A stretch of 64,000 bases of DNA from Salinivirgaceae bacterium. GTDB taxonomy: Bacteria > Bacteroidota > Bacteroidia > Bacteroidales > Salinivirgaceae. Positions 25,499-35,980 of the stretch are shown in pieces. The position numbers and the translations under genes were made by a program. The notes under the pieces were generated by a model that did not search any database, was not told the origin of the DNA, and worked only from the letters and a program-made list of their open reading frames with translations. Position 1 is the first letter of the stretch. Each line of letters starts with the position of its first letter. The DNA lies in the NCBI GenBank assembly GCA_027858775.1, contig JAQICA010000028.1:1-64000 (forward strand). Direction: 5' to 3'.

Positions 25499-28400
25499 GT
25501 GATTATGTTAAGAAAGATACTCTATGTAGTTCTTGCTCTGATCTCTGCAAGCGCCCTTTACGCCCAGTCCGGGACAGTAAAGGGGACAGTCACAGATGCG
25601 GAGACTAATGAGCCAATCCCTTTTGCCAATGTGGTGGTGGAAAGGAATGGGAATCAAGTTGCAGGTACCATCACAGATTTCGATGGTAATTACACAATTA
25701 AACCGGTTCCTTCTGGTAAATTCGACGTACTTGTTTCGGTCGTAGGTTACCAAACGAAAAAAATGTCAGGCGTTACTGTTAGCGTCGACCAAATTCGTTT
25801 CCTCGATATTGAAATTAATTCGGTATCTATCAAAATCGATGAAATAGAAATTGTGGAGTACAAGGTTCCACTCATCGATAAGGATAACACACAAACCGGT
25901 GGTACGGTAACTTCAGAAGACATTGCAAAAATGTCCGGTCGTTCGGCCGAGTCGGTTGCCGCAACCGTAGGTGGTGTGTATCAGGAAGACGGAGAAATTA
26001 AATCGGTACGTGGTGCTCGTGAAGATGCAACCACATATTATATCGATGGTATTAAAGTTCGTGGATCGAAAGGTATGCCCAAATCTGCTATTGAGGAAGT
26101 ATCGGTAGTAACGGGAGGTTTAGCTGCCAAGTACGGTGATGCTACTGGTGGTGTTATTAGTATTACTACGAAAGGCCCTTCTCGGAACTTTTTTGGAAGT
26201 GTGGAACTTATGACTTCTGTAGACGGATATTTCGATAACCTGGCTGCAGCTAGCGTATCAGGGCCGCTTTTCTCTAAAAAAACAACAGACCCCGAAGATC
26301 CTACTAAAGTTAATAAAGAAACAGTTGCCGGTTATTTCTTGTCGGCAGAAGCTACTTATACAAAAGACTCCAGACCATTTAATACCGAAGTTTGGAAAGT
26401 GAAGGATAATGTGGTAGACGATCTATTGGCCAACCCAATTGTGCCGGATCCCTACTCACCATCTACAGTGCTTTCTGCCGAGTATTTGCGTTTGAACGAT
26501 TTCGAAAAAGTAAAAGCTAAAGAAAACGCTCAGAATTATGGCGCCAACGTTTCGGGAAAAATTGACATTAAACCTTTCGAAGGCGCAAATATTACCCTTG
26601 GGGGAACCTTTAATTTTACACACGAGAATGCTTTTGTAAGAAGCTACCAGTTTATGAATTGGGAAGAGAATCCGCAAACTAAAGATTATACATGGCGTAC
26701 ATATTTACGTTGGACGCAACGCTTTAAAAATGCCGAAATTTCGGAAGATCAACAGGCCTCTCTAATTACCAACGTATACTATAGTGCTCAAATCGATTTT
26801 AGTCAAAATTTTGGTGGTTTGGAGCACGAAAAATATGAAGATGATTTTTTCAAATACGGTTACTATGGTAAGTTTGATATTCGTTCGCTGAACACTTATT
26901 CATATGGAACCGATGAGGAAAGCGGTTATACAGGGTATCTTCACAATGGATTTATCGAAACTCTCGACACAGTTACCTCGACGAGCGTTAACCCTGTTGC
27001 AGGGCGTTATAATGAGCTTTACTACGAAAACTATAACTCCAACAATAATGCCACATTCCTTCCTACGTTAACAGACCTTTTGTTAGGTGGTGGATATGTA
27101 AATGGTGATGAGTTTCAGGGTATTCAACTCCCCGCTGTTACATTAGATGGCAATACAGCTACTTTAGCTGTTCCGGGAACCATTTATAACGATTATTACA
27201 CATACGATAACCAACAATTCCGTTTGTCTGCTAATGGCTCAGCTGATATTGGCGACCATGCTTTTTCTGCAGGCCTCGAATTCGAAATGCGATTCGATCG
27301 TCAGTACCGGGTTTTCCCCAGAGGAATTTGGGGACTGGCTCGTCAGTATATGAATGACCATATCAAGGAATTGGATTTTAATGATCCTCAACCTGGATAT
27401 GTTACAGACCAGAATGGTGATGTCGTATTAGACCCTTACGGTAATCAAGTTTTTAACGACACCGTTGATTACGCACGACAAGTTTCTTATGAAAGTCAGT
27501 ACTTGTTTGATTATAGCTTTCGTCAAGCCAATGGACTTAAAAACGATGAGTGGGTAAACATTGACGGGTATGATCCGGAGGATATGGATATTGCATATTT
27601 CAGTGCTGATGAACTGATCAACAATGGAAATAACTTAGTTTCTTATTATGGATTCAACCATAAAGGTGAAAAAGTAGGACTTGATGTTGATTTCAATGAC
27701 TTTTTTACTGATAGTTATCAATTGTATAATGATCAAGATGACCTTAGTCAATCGGTTACTGTTTTTAATCGCGAAATTCCCGTTTATCAACCCATTTATG
27801 CCGCTGGATATATCCAAGATAAATTTGCCTTCAACGATTTGGTTTTTAATGTTGGTCTGCGTTTGGATTATTACGACTTGAACCAAAAAGTGTTGAAAGA
27901 TAAATATGTATTTTACGATACTTACAAAGTAGGCGATGGGGTTTTGGAAGATCAAATTCCGGGCAATATTCCTGATGGTGCAACCATTTATGTAATGGAT
28001 TACTCTGAAACATCGATGGAGGTTACAGGCTTTCGCGACGATGAAACCTGGTATACTGCTAATGGTACGGAAACAAATACTTCTACAGCTGTTGAAGGTG
28101 GAAAGGGAATTCAACCTTACTTAAAAAATGCAAACGAGGATCAAGTTGGTAGCGATCTTTTTCTTGATGCTTTTGAAGATTACAGCCCCGAAATTGTATT
28201 GATGCCACGTATTTCATTTTCATTCCCCATTTCTGACGAGGCCTTGTTTTTTGCTCACTATGATATCTTGACAAAACGTCCCGGTAATTTTGAGGCGCGA
28301 TTAAATTATATTGATTATTTGAGCATATATAATAGAACCGGTAATTTAATTCCAAACCCAAACCTTCGTCCGGAAAAAACGATCGATTATGAATTGGGTT

Positions 28401-29236
28401 TCCAACAAAAAGTGGGAAAAACAAGTTCAATTAAATTATCTGGTTTCTATCGCGAAATGCGCGATATGGTTCAGGTTCGAAACCTTGATGGTGCTTTCCC
28501 GGTTAATTACTTAACTTATGACAACCTTGACTTCGGTACTGTGAAAGGTTTGACTGCCACATTCGATTTACGTCGGACTGGTAATGTATCTTTGCGAGCC
28601 TCCTATACCTTGCAGTTTGCCAAAGGTACAGGTAGTGATCCCACAACTGCTTTAGCGCTTGTGCAAGCTGGCCAGCCTAACTTACGAACTATTAACCCAC
28701 TTAATTTTGATAAACAGCATAGCTTTGTTATAACGGGAGATTATCGTTTTGCTGATGGAGACCAATATAATGGTCCAAAAATATTTGGGAAAGACATCCT
28801 TGCAAATGCAGGATTAAATATTGTATTGAATACTGGGTCAGGTACTCCTTATAGTTTAAGAGATGTTGGTAGTGGAAACCTCATAGGTAGAATTAATGGA
28901 TCTGTTATGCCTTGGCGTACTACGCTTAACATGCGTATCGATAAAGATATATACTGGAAGCTTAAAGGTGCAGAAGGCGATAACTCAAAAAGCATTATCT
29001 TTAATATATATGCCGATGTGCAGAATGTATTAGATGCTGCTAACATTTTAAGTGTATATGAAACAACAGGTAATGCCGATGATAATGGATACTTAACCTA
29101 TTCAGGAAATCAATCAAGCATAGGGGCGCGTAACGACGAGGAGTCATTCCGTAATTTCTATAGCCTTTATGTGAATAGCCCCTATAATTATAATATGCCC
29201 CGTAGAATTTCTTTGGGTGTCATGGTAAGTTTCTAA
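25499..29236 (+). CDS. TonB-dependent receptor with N-terminal carboxypeptidase-regulatory-like domain
   Basis: GTVKGTVTDAETNEPIPFANVVVERNG; plug region GVYQEDGEIKSVRGAREDATTYYIDGIKVRG; C-terminal beta-barrel ending in F. Confidence 0.9.
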   Translation: MIMLRKILYVVLALISASALYAQSGTVKGTVTDAETNEPIPFANVVVERNGNQVAGTITDFDGNYTIKPVPSGKFDVLVSVVGYQTKKMSGVTVSVDQIRFLDIEINSVSIKIDEIEIVEYKVPLIDKDNTQTGGTVTSEDIAKMSGRSAESVAATVGGVYQEDGEIKSVRGAREDATTYYIDGIKVRGSKGMPKSAIEEVSVVTGGLAAKYGDATGGVISITTKGPSRNFFGSVELMTSVDGYFDNLAAASVSGPLFSKKTTDPEDPTKVNKETVAGYFLSAEATYTKDSRPFNTEVWKVKDNVVDDLLANPIVPDPYSPSTVLSAEYLRLNDFEKVKAKENAQNYGANVSGKIDIKPFEGANITLGGTFNFTHENAFVRSYQFMNWEENPQTKDYTWRTYLRWTQRFKNAEISEDQQASLITNVYYSAQIDFSQNFGGLEHEKYEDDFFKYGYYGKFDIRSLNTYSYGTDEESGYTGYLHNGFIETLDTVTSTSVNPVAGRYNELYYENYNSNNNATFLPTLTDLLLGGGYVNGDEFQGIQLPAVTLDGNTATLAVPGTIYNDYYTYDNQQFRLSANGSADIGDHAFSAGLEFEMRFDRQYRVFPRGIWGLARQYMNDHIKELDFNDPQPGYVTDQNGDVVLDPYGNQVFNDTVDYARQVSYESQYLFDYSFRQANGLKNDEWVNIDGYDPEDMDIAYFSADELINNGNNLVSYYGFNHKGEKVGLDVDFNDFFTDSYQLYNDQDDLSQSVTVFNREIPVYQPIYAAGYIQDKFAFNDLVFNVGLRLDYYDLNQKVLKDKYVFYDTYKVGDGVLEDQIPGNIPDGATIYVMDYSETSMEVTGFRDDETWYTANGTETNTSTAVEGGKGIQPYLKNANEDQVGSDLFLDAFEDYSPEIVLMPRISFSFPISDEALFFAHYDILTKRPGNFEARLNYIDYLSIYNRTGNLIPNPNLRPEKTIDYELGFQQKVGKTSSIKLSGFYREMRDMVQVRNLDGAFPVNYLTYDNLDFGTVKGLTATFDLRRTGNVSLRASYTLQFAKGTGSDPTTALALVQAGQPNLRTINPLNFDKQHSFVITGDYRFADGDQYNGPKIFGKDILANAGLNIVLNTGSGTPYSLRDVGSGNLIGRINGSVMPWRTTLNMRIDKDIYWKLKGAEGDNSKSIIFNIYADVQNVLDAANILSVYETTGNADDNGYLTYSGNQSSIGARNDEESFRNFYSLYVNSPYNYNMPRRISLGVMVSF

Positions 29237-29257
29237 AATATTATAAACAGAGATACA

Positions 29258-32200
29258 ATGAAAAAGCAGAATTTTTTAATCATATTAATTGTTTTATTCT
29301 CTTTAATAGGGATGGATGCTTTGGCATACTACAACCCCAGTCAGAAGAAGGATAATTCAAAAGAGATAAAGTCTGTAGGAGCCGGGTGTTTACCAGCGAC
29401 TGCATTCAAAATCCTGGAATTTAACAACGTAAGAGCCCGTGTGAATAACGGGGGTGATATGTGGTGGGACTTTGGTAGTGCCATTTACCAAGTACCAAAA
29501 ACACAAGATGCTAGTGCTTTGTTTGCCGGCTCTATTTGGGTTGGTGGTGTTGATACTAACGGGCAGTTACGTTTAGCTGCTCACAAATTTAGAGAAGATG
29601 GTAGTGATTTTTTCCCAGGACCTCTTGTTGCTGGTGAAGAAAGTCCGAACGTGGGTAATGTGACTGCTGAAATTTGCACACGCTACGATCGTATGTATTA
29701 TGTAACTAAAAATATGGTGAGCGAGTTTATTGCATATAGTAATTCAGAATTTCCGGAATTGGATTTTGCTGATTATACCATTCCGGAGGTTATTAGTAGT
29801 TGGCCAGCGCATGGGCCTACTGAAGATCTATATGATCGGTTTTTGGCTCCTTTTAAAGATGTAGATGGTGATGGTGTATATAACCCCGGTGCCGGAGATT
29901 ACCCTTATTACATTTTTGATAGTAAAAATTACGACTGTAATTCCATTCCCGAACGCGAAGCCGATAGTTTGAATAACGAGGACATGACTCTTTTTGGCGA
30001 TGCAACTGTATGGTGGGTATATAACGATCGTGGTAATATTCACGGTGAAACTGGCGGTGAGGCTATTGGCATGGAGTTTCGTGCTCAGGCTTTTGCCTTT
30101 TCTACTAACGATGAGCTAAACAACATGACGTTTTACAATTATCAAATCATTAACCGTTCCTCCTTTACACTAAAGGATGCATATTTTGGTGTGTGGACAG
30201 ATGCTGATTTGGGAGATGCATTTGATGATTTTGTCGGATGTGACGTCGGTCGCGGGTTAGGTTACCTGTATAATGGAGAGTTAATAGATGAGGATGGGGA
30301 TTCTCCAGGTTATGGTAAATTTCCTCCGGCCGTAGGTATCGACTTTTTTGAAGGACCATATATTGATGCTTCTGGGAAAGATGAGCTAAAAACGATGAAA
30401 GATGAAAATGGTAATTTGATATGCGGTGTAGGTGTTGCAGACTTTAATGGCGATGGTGAACCAGATACTTTAGTAAATGAAGGTAATATTGCCTTTAACG
30501 GGAATCTTAACGGTTTGAATTTTGGCGATGGTGTTGCCGATAATGAACGTTGGGGAATGCGTCGTTACATTTATCACAATAATGGAAGTGGTGCCTATGA
30601 TGACCCACAAACAGCCCCGGATTACTACCGCTATCTTACTGGCTATTGGACTAATGGAGAAAGAATGAGTTATGGAGGGACAGGACATGATGGTACTGGC
30701 CCCGATGCCGATTTCATGTTTCCTGGAGACACCGACCCGTGTAATTGGGGAACAGGTGGTGTGCAACCTCCAGGCTACGGACAAGAAACTGGGAAATATT
30801 GGAGTGAAATTGATGAGGGTAATGAACCATATGATAGGAGATTTATTCAATCTGCAGGACCTTTTACATTGGAACCCGGTAATGTAAATGATATTACAAC
30901 AGGTGTAGTGTGGGCTCGCGCTTATGAAGAGGATTTAATGGCTAGTGTATATGCTGTTCAAAAAGCAGATGATAAAGCGCAAGCCTTGTTCGAGGAGTGT
31001 TTTCAAATGATAGATGGCCCGGATGCCCCTGATTTGACTATTATTCCTATGAGTAATAAATTTATCTTTCACATTAGTAATGAACCGATCTCCAATAACT
31101 ATTTAGAACAATATGAACAGGAAGATTACTTTATCTCAGAAGAGTATGAAGATCGGATGTTCAGGTTCCAAGGGTATCAGGTATACCAATTACGAGATAA
31201 AAATGTTACCTTGAGTCAGCTTCAGGATCCAAACTATGCTCAAATTGTTTTTCAGTGTGATGTGAAGGACAATGTTGAGGATTTGGTTAACTTCGAATAC
31301 GATTCAGATATTGAGGGTACTGTGGGTACAAAAATGGTTACTGCTAGTAATAGTGGTATTGTCCACACCTTCGAGTTAACAACAGATGGTTTTGGATCTG
31401 GATCTAGTCGAGAGTTAGTTAATAATAAAAAGTATTATTATGTAGCTGTTTCGTATGCACATAACGAGTATAAGGAATATAGCCAAGTAGATGGTGATCT
31501 TCTTGATGGTCAAGCACAACCCTATCTTGCTAGTCGTAAAAGTGTAAATGGCGAGATTCCTACGTATGAAGTTATCCCCCATCCTCGAAATATGGATAAT
31601 GGTGGAACGGATCTTAATTCTGATTATGGCACTCAACCTGCAGTTACACAGGTAGAAGGTCAGGGCTTTGCCCAAAAATACCTGAAATTCGAAGAAGGAG
31701 TAGAGGAGCGCATATTAGCAGGAGAGAAACTTACTGAACTTCCATACCAAGCTGATTATAGTCCGCTAAATGTTAAAATTGTAGATCCTTTTAATATTTC
31801 AGCTGGTGAATACTACGTAGGTATTTGCGCAGACTCTGTTCACCCTGAACATAGCTTCACACAAGTTTTTCCGGTCTTTGGTCAGTTTAACTCCAACTCT
31901 TGGGGCTACATTAACGATAGTAAATGGTTCTTAGCTCAAGTCACCGAAAATGGTACTTTTGATACGCTCGCTATATCGGATACATGGATGTCGGAAAAGA
32001 ACGAAATTTTGTTCGATACTTTAGGTATTTCGATCGACGTTGAACAATATCAATTCCCACTGGGTCAAAACCTTGGAGATTGGTACTGGAATAATAATTT
32101 GGTGAATAATGGATATTTGGGGTCTGCTTTGGAATTTGAAAATCCTGAAGAGCCATGGTTATCATTTGTCCCAGATGGTGAGGGCGCTACAGTCGTAAAC

Positions 32201-33451
32201 TGGATTCGTGCCGGCCTCAATACTGAAGGTGGAGTGTGGGCTGATTTCTCCGGAAATGGCGAACAGGATGAAGAAGGCGCCTTCGAGTCTGTTTTGGGAG
32301 GAACTTGGGCTCCGGTTCGATTAACTTCTACCACCACTTTTGGCCCTAACCCTGGTGGTCCTTTAGATGCTAACACAAAAGGTACAATTATACCAAGTGT
32401 TGATATCGTTATCACTCCGGGTAATCCTGATTTATGGACACGTGTTCCTGTATTAGAAATGACTGCTCAGGATCAGGGGTCAACATACAATCCCATGACT
32501 GAAGGTGGAGCATTGAAATTTGACTTAAGGGCAGGTTATTCCCTAGATAAGGAAGGTAATGCTAGCAGCACTTCTGTAGGTTCCTCTGATGAGAATGATC
32601 CAAACTATCTAGGTGGTACTGGTTGGAGCTGGTTCCCAGGTTATGCCATTGATGTTAATACCGGACGACGCTTAAATATGGCATTTGGTGAGTCTTCTGC
32701 TCTAGTAGGATTTAATGGGCGCGATATGTTATGGAATCCAGTGGAAGCTGTGGTTTCTGAAGATGGTAATGTAATATTTGGAGGGCTGCATTATCTATAT
32801 GTATTTGCCTCTGACCAGCAGCTTGGTGGAGAGATTATGTATCCTTACGATAGTTTGCAGCACTTTGCAAATTTCATACACACAGATAGAAATGCCGCAT
32901 TGAAATATTTGCAATGGGTGTCTATTCCCACTATTCGGAGAGGTTACGAATACGTTGACTACGACGGAATGCCTGATAATTACCTGCGTATTGAGTTGCG
33001 TGTTGCCCAACCATTTAACGTGGCTCGAGGGTATGATACAGTGGAGAACCCTATTAATAAAAATTACCCGCTATACAAATTTGATTTGACGGATTATGTA
33101 CCTGAGGTTAATCAGAAACAAGTGGCAGAAGATGCACTTGAGTCTGTAAATGTTGTGCCAAATCCTTATTATGGTGGCAATGCGTACGAATTATCCCCAT
33201 TAGAGTACAATGTTAAAATCATTAACTTGCCCGAAAGGTGTAGTATTAAGATTTATAATATGGCCGGAACACTTGTTCGTTCCTATCAGAAAGATAATCT
33301 TGAAACCATTATTGAATGGGATTTAAAGAATAACTATCGTGTGCCAATTGCCGGTGGTTTGTATATTATTCATATAGATGCTCCGGGAGTTGGAGAAAAA
33401 ACCCTTAAGTGGTTTGGTGTTCTGCGTCCGGATGATTTAAGCTCATTTTAA
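29258..33451 (+). CDS. Very large exported protein with T9SS CTD-like C-terminus
   Basis: Signal peptide MKKQNFLIILIVLFSLIGMDALA; C-terminus NVVPNPYYGG...IKIYNMAGTLVRSYQKDNLETIIEWDLKNNYRVPIAGGLYIIHI. Confidence 0.75.
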   Translation: MKKQNFLIILIVLFSLIGMDALAYYNPSQKKDNSKEIKSVGAGCLPATAFKILEFNNVRARVNNGGDMWWDFGSAIYQVPKTQDASALFAGSIWVGGVDTNGQLRLAAHKFREDGSDFFPGPLVAGEESPNVGNVTAEICTRYDRMYYVTKNMVSEFIAYSNSEFPELDFADYTIPEVISSWPAHGPTEDLYDRFLAPFKDVDGDGVYNPGAGDYPYYIFDSKNYDCNSIPEREADSLNNEDMTLFGDATVWWVYNDRGNIHGETGGEAIGMEFRAQAFAFSTNDELNNMTFYNYQIINRSSFTLKDAYFGVWTDADLGDAFDDFVGCDVGRGLGYLYNGELIDEDGDSPGYGKFPPAVGIDFFEGPYIDASGKDELKTMKDENGNLICGVGVADFNGDGEPDTLVNEGNIAFNGNLNGLNFGDGVADNERWGMRRYIYHNNGSGAYDDPQTAPDYYRYLTGYWTNGERMSYGGTGHDGTGPDADFMFPGDTDPCNWGTGGVQPPGYGQETGKYWSEIDEGNEPYDRRFIQSAGPFTLEPGNVNDITTGVVWARAYEEDLMASVYAVQKADDKAQALFEECFQMIDGPDAPDLTIIPMSNKFIFHISNEPISNNYLEQYEQEDYFISEEYEDRMFRFQGYQVYQLRDKNVTLSQLQDPNYAQIVFQCDVKDNVEDLVNFEYDSDIEGTVGTKMVTASNSGIVHTFELTTDGFGSGSSRELVNNKKYYYVAVSYAHNEYKEYSQVDGDLLDGQAQPYLASRKSVNGEIPTYEVIPHPRNMDNGGTDLNSDYGTQPAVTQVEGQGFAQKYLKFEEGVEERILAGEKLTELPYQADYSPLNVKIVDPFNISAGEYYVGICADSVHPEHSFTQVFPVFGQFNSNSWGYINDSKWFLAQVTENGTFDTLAISDTWMSEKNEILFDTLGISIDVEQYQFPLGQNLGDWYWNNNLVNNGYLGSALEFENPEEPWLSFVPDGEGATVVNWIRAGLNTEGGVWADFSGNGEQDEEGAFESVLGGTWAPVRLTSTTTFGPNPGGPLDANTKGTIIPSVDIVITPGNPDLWTRVPVLEMTAQDQGSTYNPMTEGGALKFDLRAGYSLDKEGNASSTSVGSSDENDPNYLGGTGWSWFPGYAIDVNTGRRLNMAFGESSALVGFNGRDMLWNPVEAVVSEDGNVIFGGLHYLYVFASDQQLGGEIMYPYDSLQHFANFIHTDRNAALKYLQWVSIPTIRRGYEYVDYDGMPDNYLRIELRVAQPFNVARGYDTVENPINKNYPLYKFDLTDYVPEVNQKQVAEDALESVNVVPNPYYGGNAYELSPLEYNVKIINLPERCSIKIYNMAGTLVRSYQKDNLETIIEWDLKNNYRVPIAGGLYIIHIDAPGVGEKTLKWFGVLRPDDLSSF

Positions 33452-33476
33452 TTAAAAAGAAAGAAACATGTTGATT

Positions 33477-34523
33477 ATGAAAAAGATAAGTATATTAATC
33501 ATAACTGTAATCGGATTAGCGATTATTGCTCCGACCGTTCATGCCGGCAATGAAGAGCGTGCAGGTGAGGCCGGAGCCAGTGAATTACTTCTTAATCCAT
33601 GGGCTGCATCTTCCGGATTTGGTAATGCTAATGTAGCTTCTGTACAAGGATTGGAAGGGATTTTTCTTAACGTGGCAGGTACCGCCTTCACGAATAAAAC
33701 TGAACTAGGATTTACCTATACCGACTACCTTTCAGGAGCCGGTATAGGAATAAACTCATTTGCTTTTTCGCAAAAAGTTGGTGAGTCAGGGGCGTTTTCT
33801 GCTAGCGTTGTTTCATATAATTTTGGAGAACTCGACAGAACTCTTGTCGAAGCTCCCGATGGTAATGGAACCACATTTAAGCCAACATATACTAATATTA
33901 CTGTAGGCTATGCACGCGAATTTTCAAATGCTATATATGGTGGTGCTGCTGTTAAAATTATTAACGAAGGTATCTCCAATTCAAAAGCTACAGGTATAGC
34001 TATTGATGCAGGTATTCAGTATGTAACGGGAGAAAGGGATCAATTTCGTTTTGGAATTACAATGCAGAACGTAGGTCCTAACATGAAGTTTTCAGGCGAC
34101 GGGTTATCATTTAAAGGTACTACACCTAATGGGACAATACAAACCCTCGAGTATAGAGCACGGGAATTTGAATTACCCTCGCTTATTCGAATGGGATTGT
34201 CTTACGACCTTTTTCTTGCAGAAAACCATAACCTCTTGGTAGCCGGTAATTTTACGTCTAATTCTTTCACAAAAGATAATCTTCACTTAGGACTTGAGTA
34301 CGGCTTTATGGACTACTTACGATTACGCGGTGGATTTATTTATGAAGATGGGATCTTTGATGAGGACGAACGTGCAACTGTGTTTACAGGGCTTACAGGT
34401 GGTTTGTCTGTTTTAGTACCTCTTAGTAAAGAAAATGGTTCTCGTTTGGCTATAGACTATAGCTATAGAGCCACTGCTGTGTTTGATGGCGTGCATTCTA
34501 TTGGAGCCAGAATTATTTTATAG
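33477..34523 (+). CDS. PorV/PorQ-family outer-membrane beta-barrel protein
   Basis: RAGEAGASELLLNPWAASSGFGNANVASVQGLEGIFLNVAGTAF...; OmpP1/FadL-like barrel ending GARIIL. Confidence 0.8.
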   Translation: MKKISILIITVIGLAIIAPTVHAGNEERAGEAGASELLLNPWAASSGFGNANVASVQGLEGIFLNVAGTAFTNKTELGFTYTDYLSGAGIGINSFAFSQKVGESGAFSASVVSYNFGELDRTLVEAPDGNGTTFKPTYTNITVGYAREFSNAIYGGAAVKIINEGISNSKATGIAIDAGIQYVTGERDQFRFGITMQNVGPNMKFSGDGLSFKGTTPNGTIQTLEYRAREFELPSLIRMGLSYDLFLAENHNLLVAGNFTSNSFTKDNLHLGLEYGFMDYLRLRGGFIYEDGIFDEDERATVFTGLTGGLSVLVPLSKENGSRLAIDYSYRATAVFDGVHSIGARIIL

Positions 34524-34577
34524 ACCTTATTATTGAGAATTTGTAGCATACATTTCTCAAATTTTAATAAATTTGTA

Positions 34578-34609
34578 ACATGCTCCGGGTTTACCCGGGG
34601 CATGTTTTC
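34578..34609 (+). terminator. Rho-independent terminator
   Basis: ACATGCTCCGGG-TTTA-CCCGGGGCATGT (11/12) plus TTT. Confidence 0.8.
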
Positions 34610-34882
34610 TTAAAAGGGTATGACCAATAAATTGAAAGTAGTGACTGAGATAATTACATGTTCGATCGACCATGAAAATGAAACGGTGAATTGTTTATAC
34701 GTTTGCAATTGCAGTTATACTTAGGCAGAGGAAGAACATATATGTTATCGTTTAATCCTGGTCCTGTTTGGTTCGGGATTTTCTATATTTTGCAGGGCTT
34801 ACTGTGAGGAAATCAGTTAACTTATCTTTTTTATATACTAGCCTCGAAGAGTTATAACTATTAAAAATAAATCAATAAAAAT

Positions 34883-35359
34883 ATGTCAACATTAAATTAT
34901 GTGACCCTGAAAGGGTTGAAAAGACTAAAAGACGAATTAAATCAATTAAAGTCCATTGAGCGCCCAAAAGCTTCTCAGGCTATTGCCGAGGCTCGCGATA
35001 AAGGTGATTTGTCTGAAAATGCCGAATATGACGCTGCAAAAGAGGCTCAAGGTCTTCTTGAATTGCGTATATCAAAAATGGAACAATTAATTCAAAACTC
35101 TAGGATAATTGACGAAACCAAAATCGATTACTCTAAAGTTCAGATTATGACTAAGGTACGTATTAAGAACACAAAAAATAAGGCCGAAATGGTTTATTCC
35201 ATCGTATCAGAATCTGAATCAGATTTGAAACAGAAGAAAATTGCTGTTAGTACCCCTATTGCTAAGGGTTTATTGGGTAAAAAAGTTGGCGATAAGGCCA
35301 CTGTGGTTGCTCCAGCCGGAGAGATGGAGTTTGAAATTATGGAGATTTCGCCCATGTAA
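34883..35359 (+). CDS. greA: Transcription elongation factor GreA
   Basis: AIAEARDKGDLSENAEYDAAKEAQ signature. Confidence 0.95.
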   Translation: MSTLNYVTLKGLKRLKDELNQLKSIERPKASQAIAEARDKGDLSENAEYDAAKEAQGLLELRISKMEQLIQNSRIIDETKIDYSKVQIMTKVRIKNTKNKAEMVYSIVSESESDLKQKKIAVSTPIAKGLLGKKVGDKATVVAPAGEMEFEIMEISPM

Positions 35360-35387
35360 TTCGAATTATTTATTTAAAAATAGTTTT

Positions 35388-35780
35388 ATGGAAACCATTT
35401 TCACCAAAATTGCGGAGGGAGAAATTCCCGCCTATAAAATTCTCGAATCAGAACAATTTCTTGCTTTTTTAGACATTTCACCCTTAAAGCGTGGCCATAT
35501 GTTGGTTATCCCAAAAAAACACACCGATGATTTGTTCGATATCGATGATCAGGAACTTGCTGAAATGATTGTTTTTGCCAAGAAAGTTGCAAAGGCTTTG
35601 AAGAAAACGTATCAATGTCGTAAAGTCGGTGTAGCTGTGCTTGGCCTGGAGGTGCCACATGCACACATTCATCTCGTGCCAATAAATGAGGAGAGGGATA
35701 TTAACTTTTCAAATGCGAAATTGTCTTTGGAAGACGACGAAATGAAAGTTATTGCAGATACTATTAAAGGAAATTTGTAG
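35388..35780 (+). CDS. HIT family protein
   Basis: METIFTKIAEGEIPAYKILE...VPHAHIHLVP histidine triad. Track start 35241 overlaps greA; ATG at 35388 preferred. Confidence 0.95.
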   Translation: METIFTKIAEGEIPAYKILESEQFLAFLDISPLKRGHMLVIPKKHTDDLFDIDDQELAEMIVFAKKVAKALKKTYQCRKVGVAVLGLEVPHAHIHLVPINEERDINFSNAKLSLEDDEMKVIADTIKGNL

Positions 35781-35980
35781 GCCTTTCTTTATTACTTGGT
35801 GCAACCTACTTTTCTCTTAATATTTTAGTTCAATTGAGATAGCATTTTCTTTGGATGAGCACAATATTAAAATGGAGAAGACCCTTTTTTTACTTTTGAA
35901 ATATGTCGGGCTATAAATTCTTTCGTATCTTGTTTCGGATTTTGGAATTGTGTGCAACTAAATAGTAAAGATGTAGAGAT

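Noticed and set aside
35241-35387. N-terminal extension of the HIT ORF
   Set aside because: Overlaps the end of greA in another frame; canonical HIT N-terminus starts at 35388.
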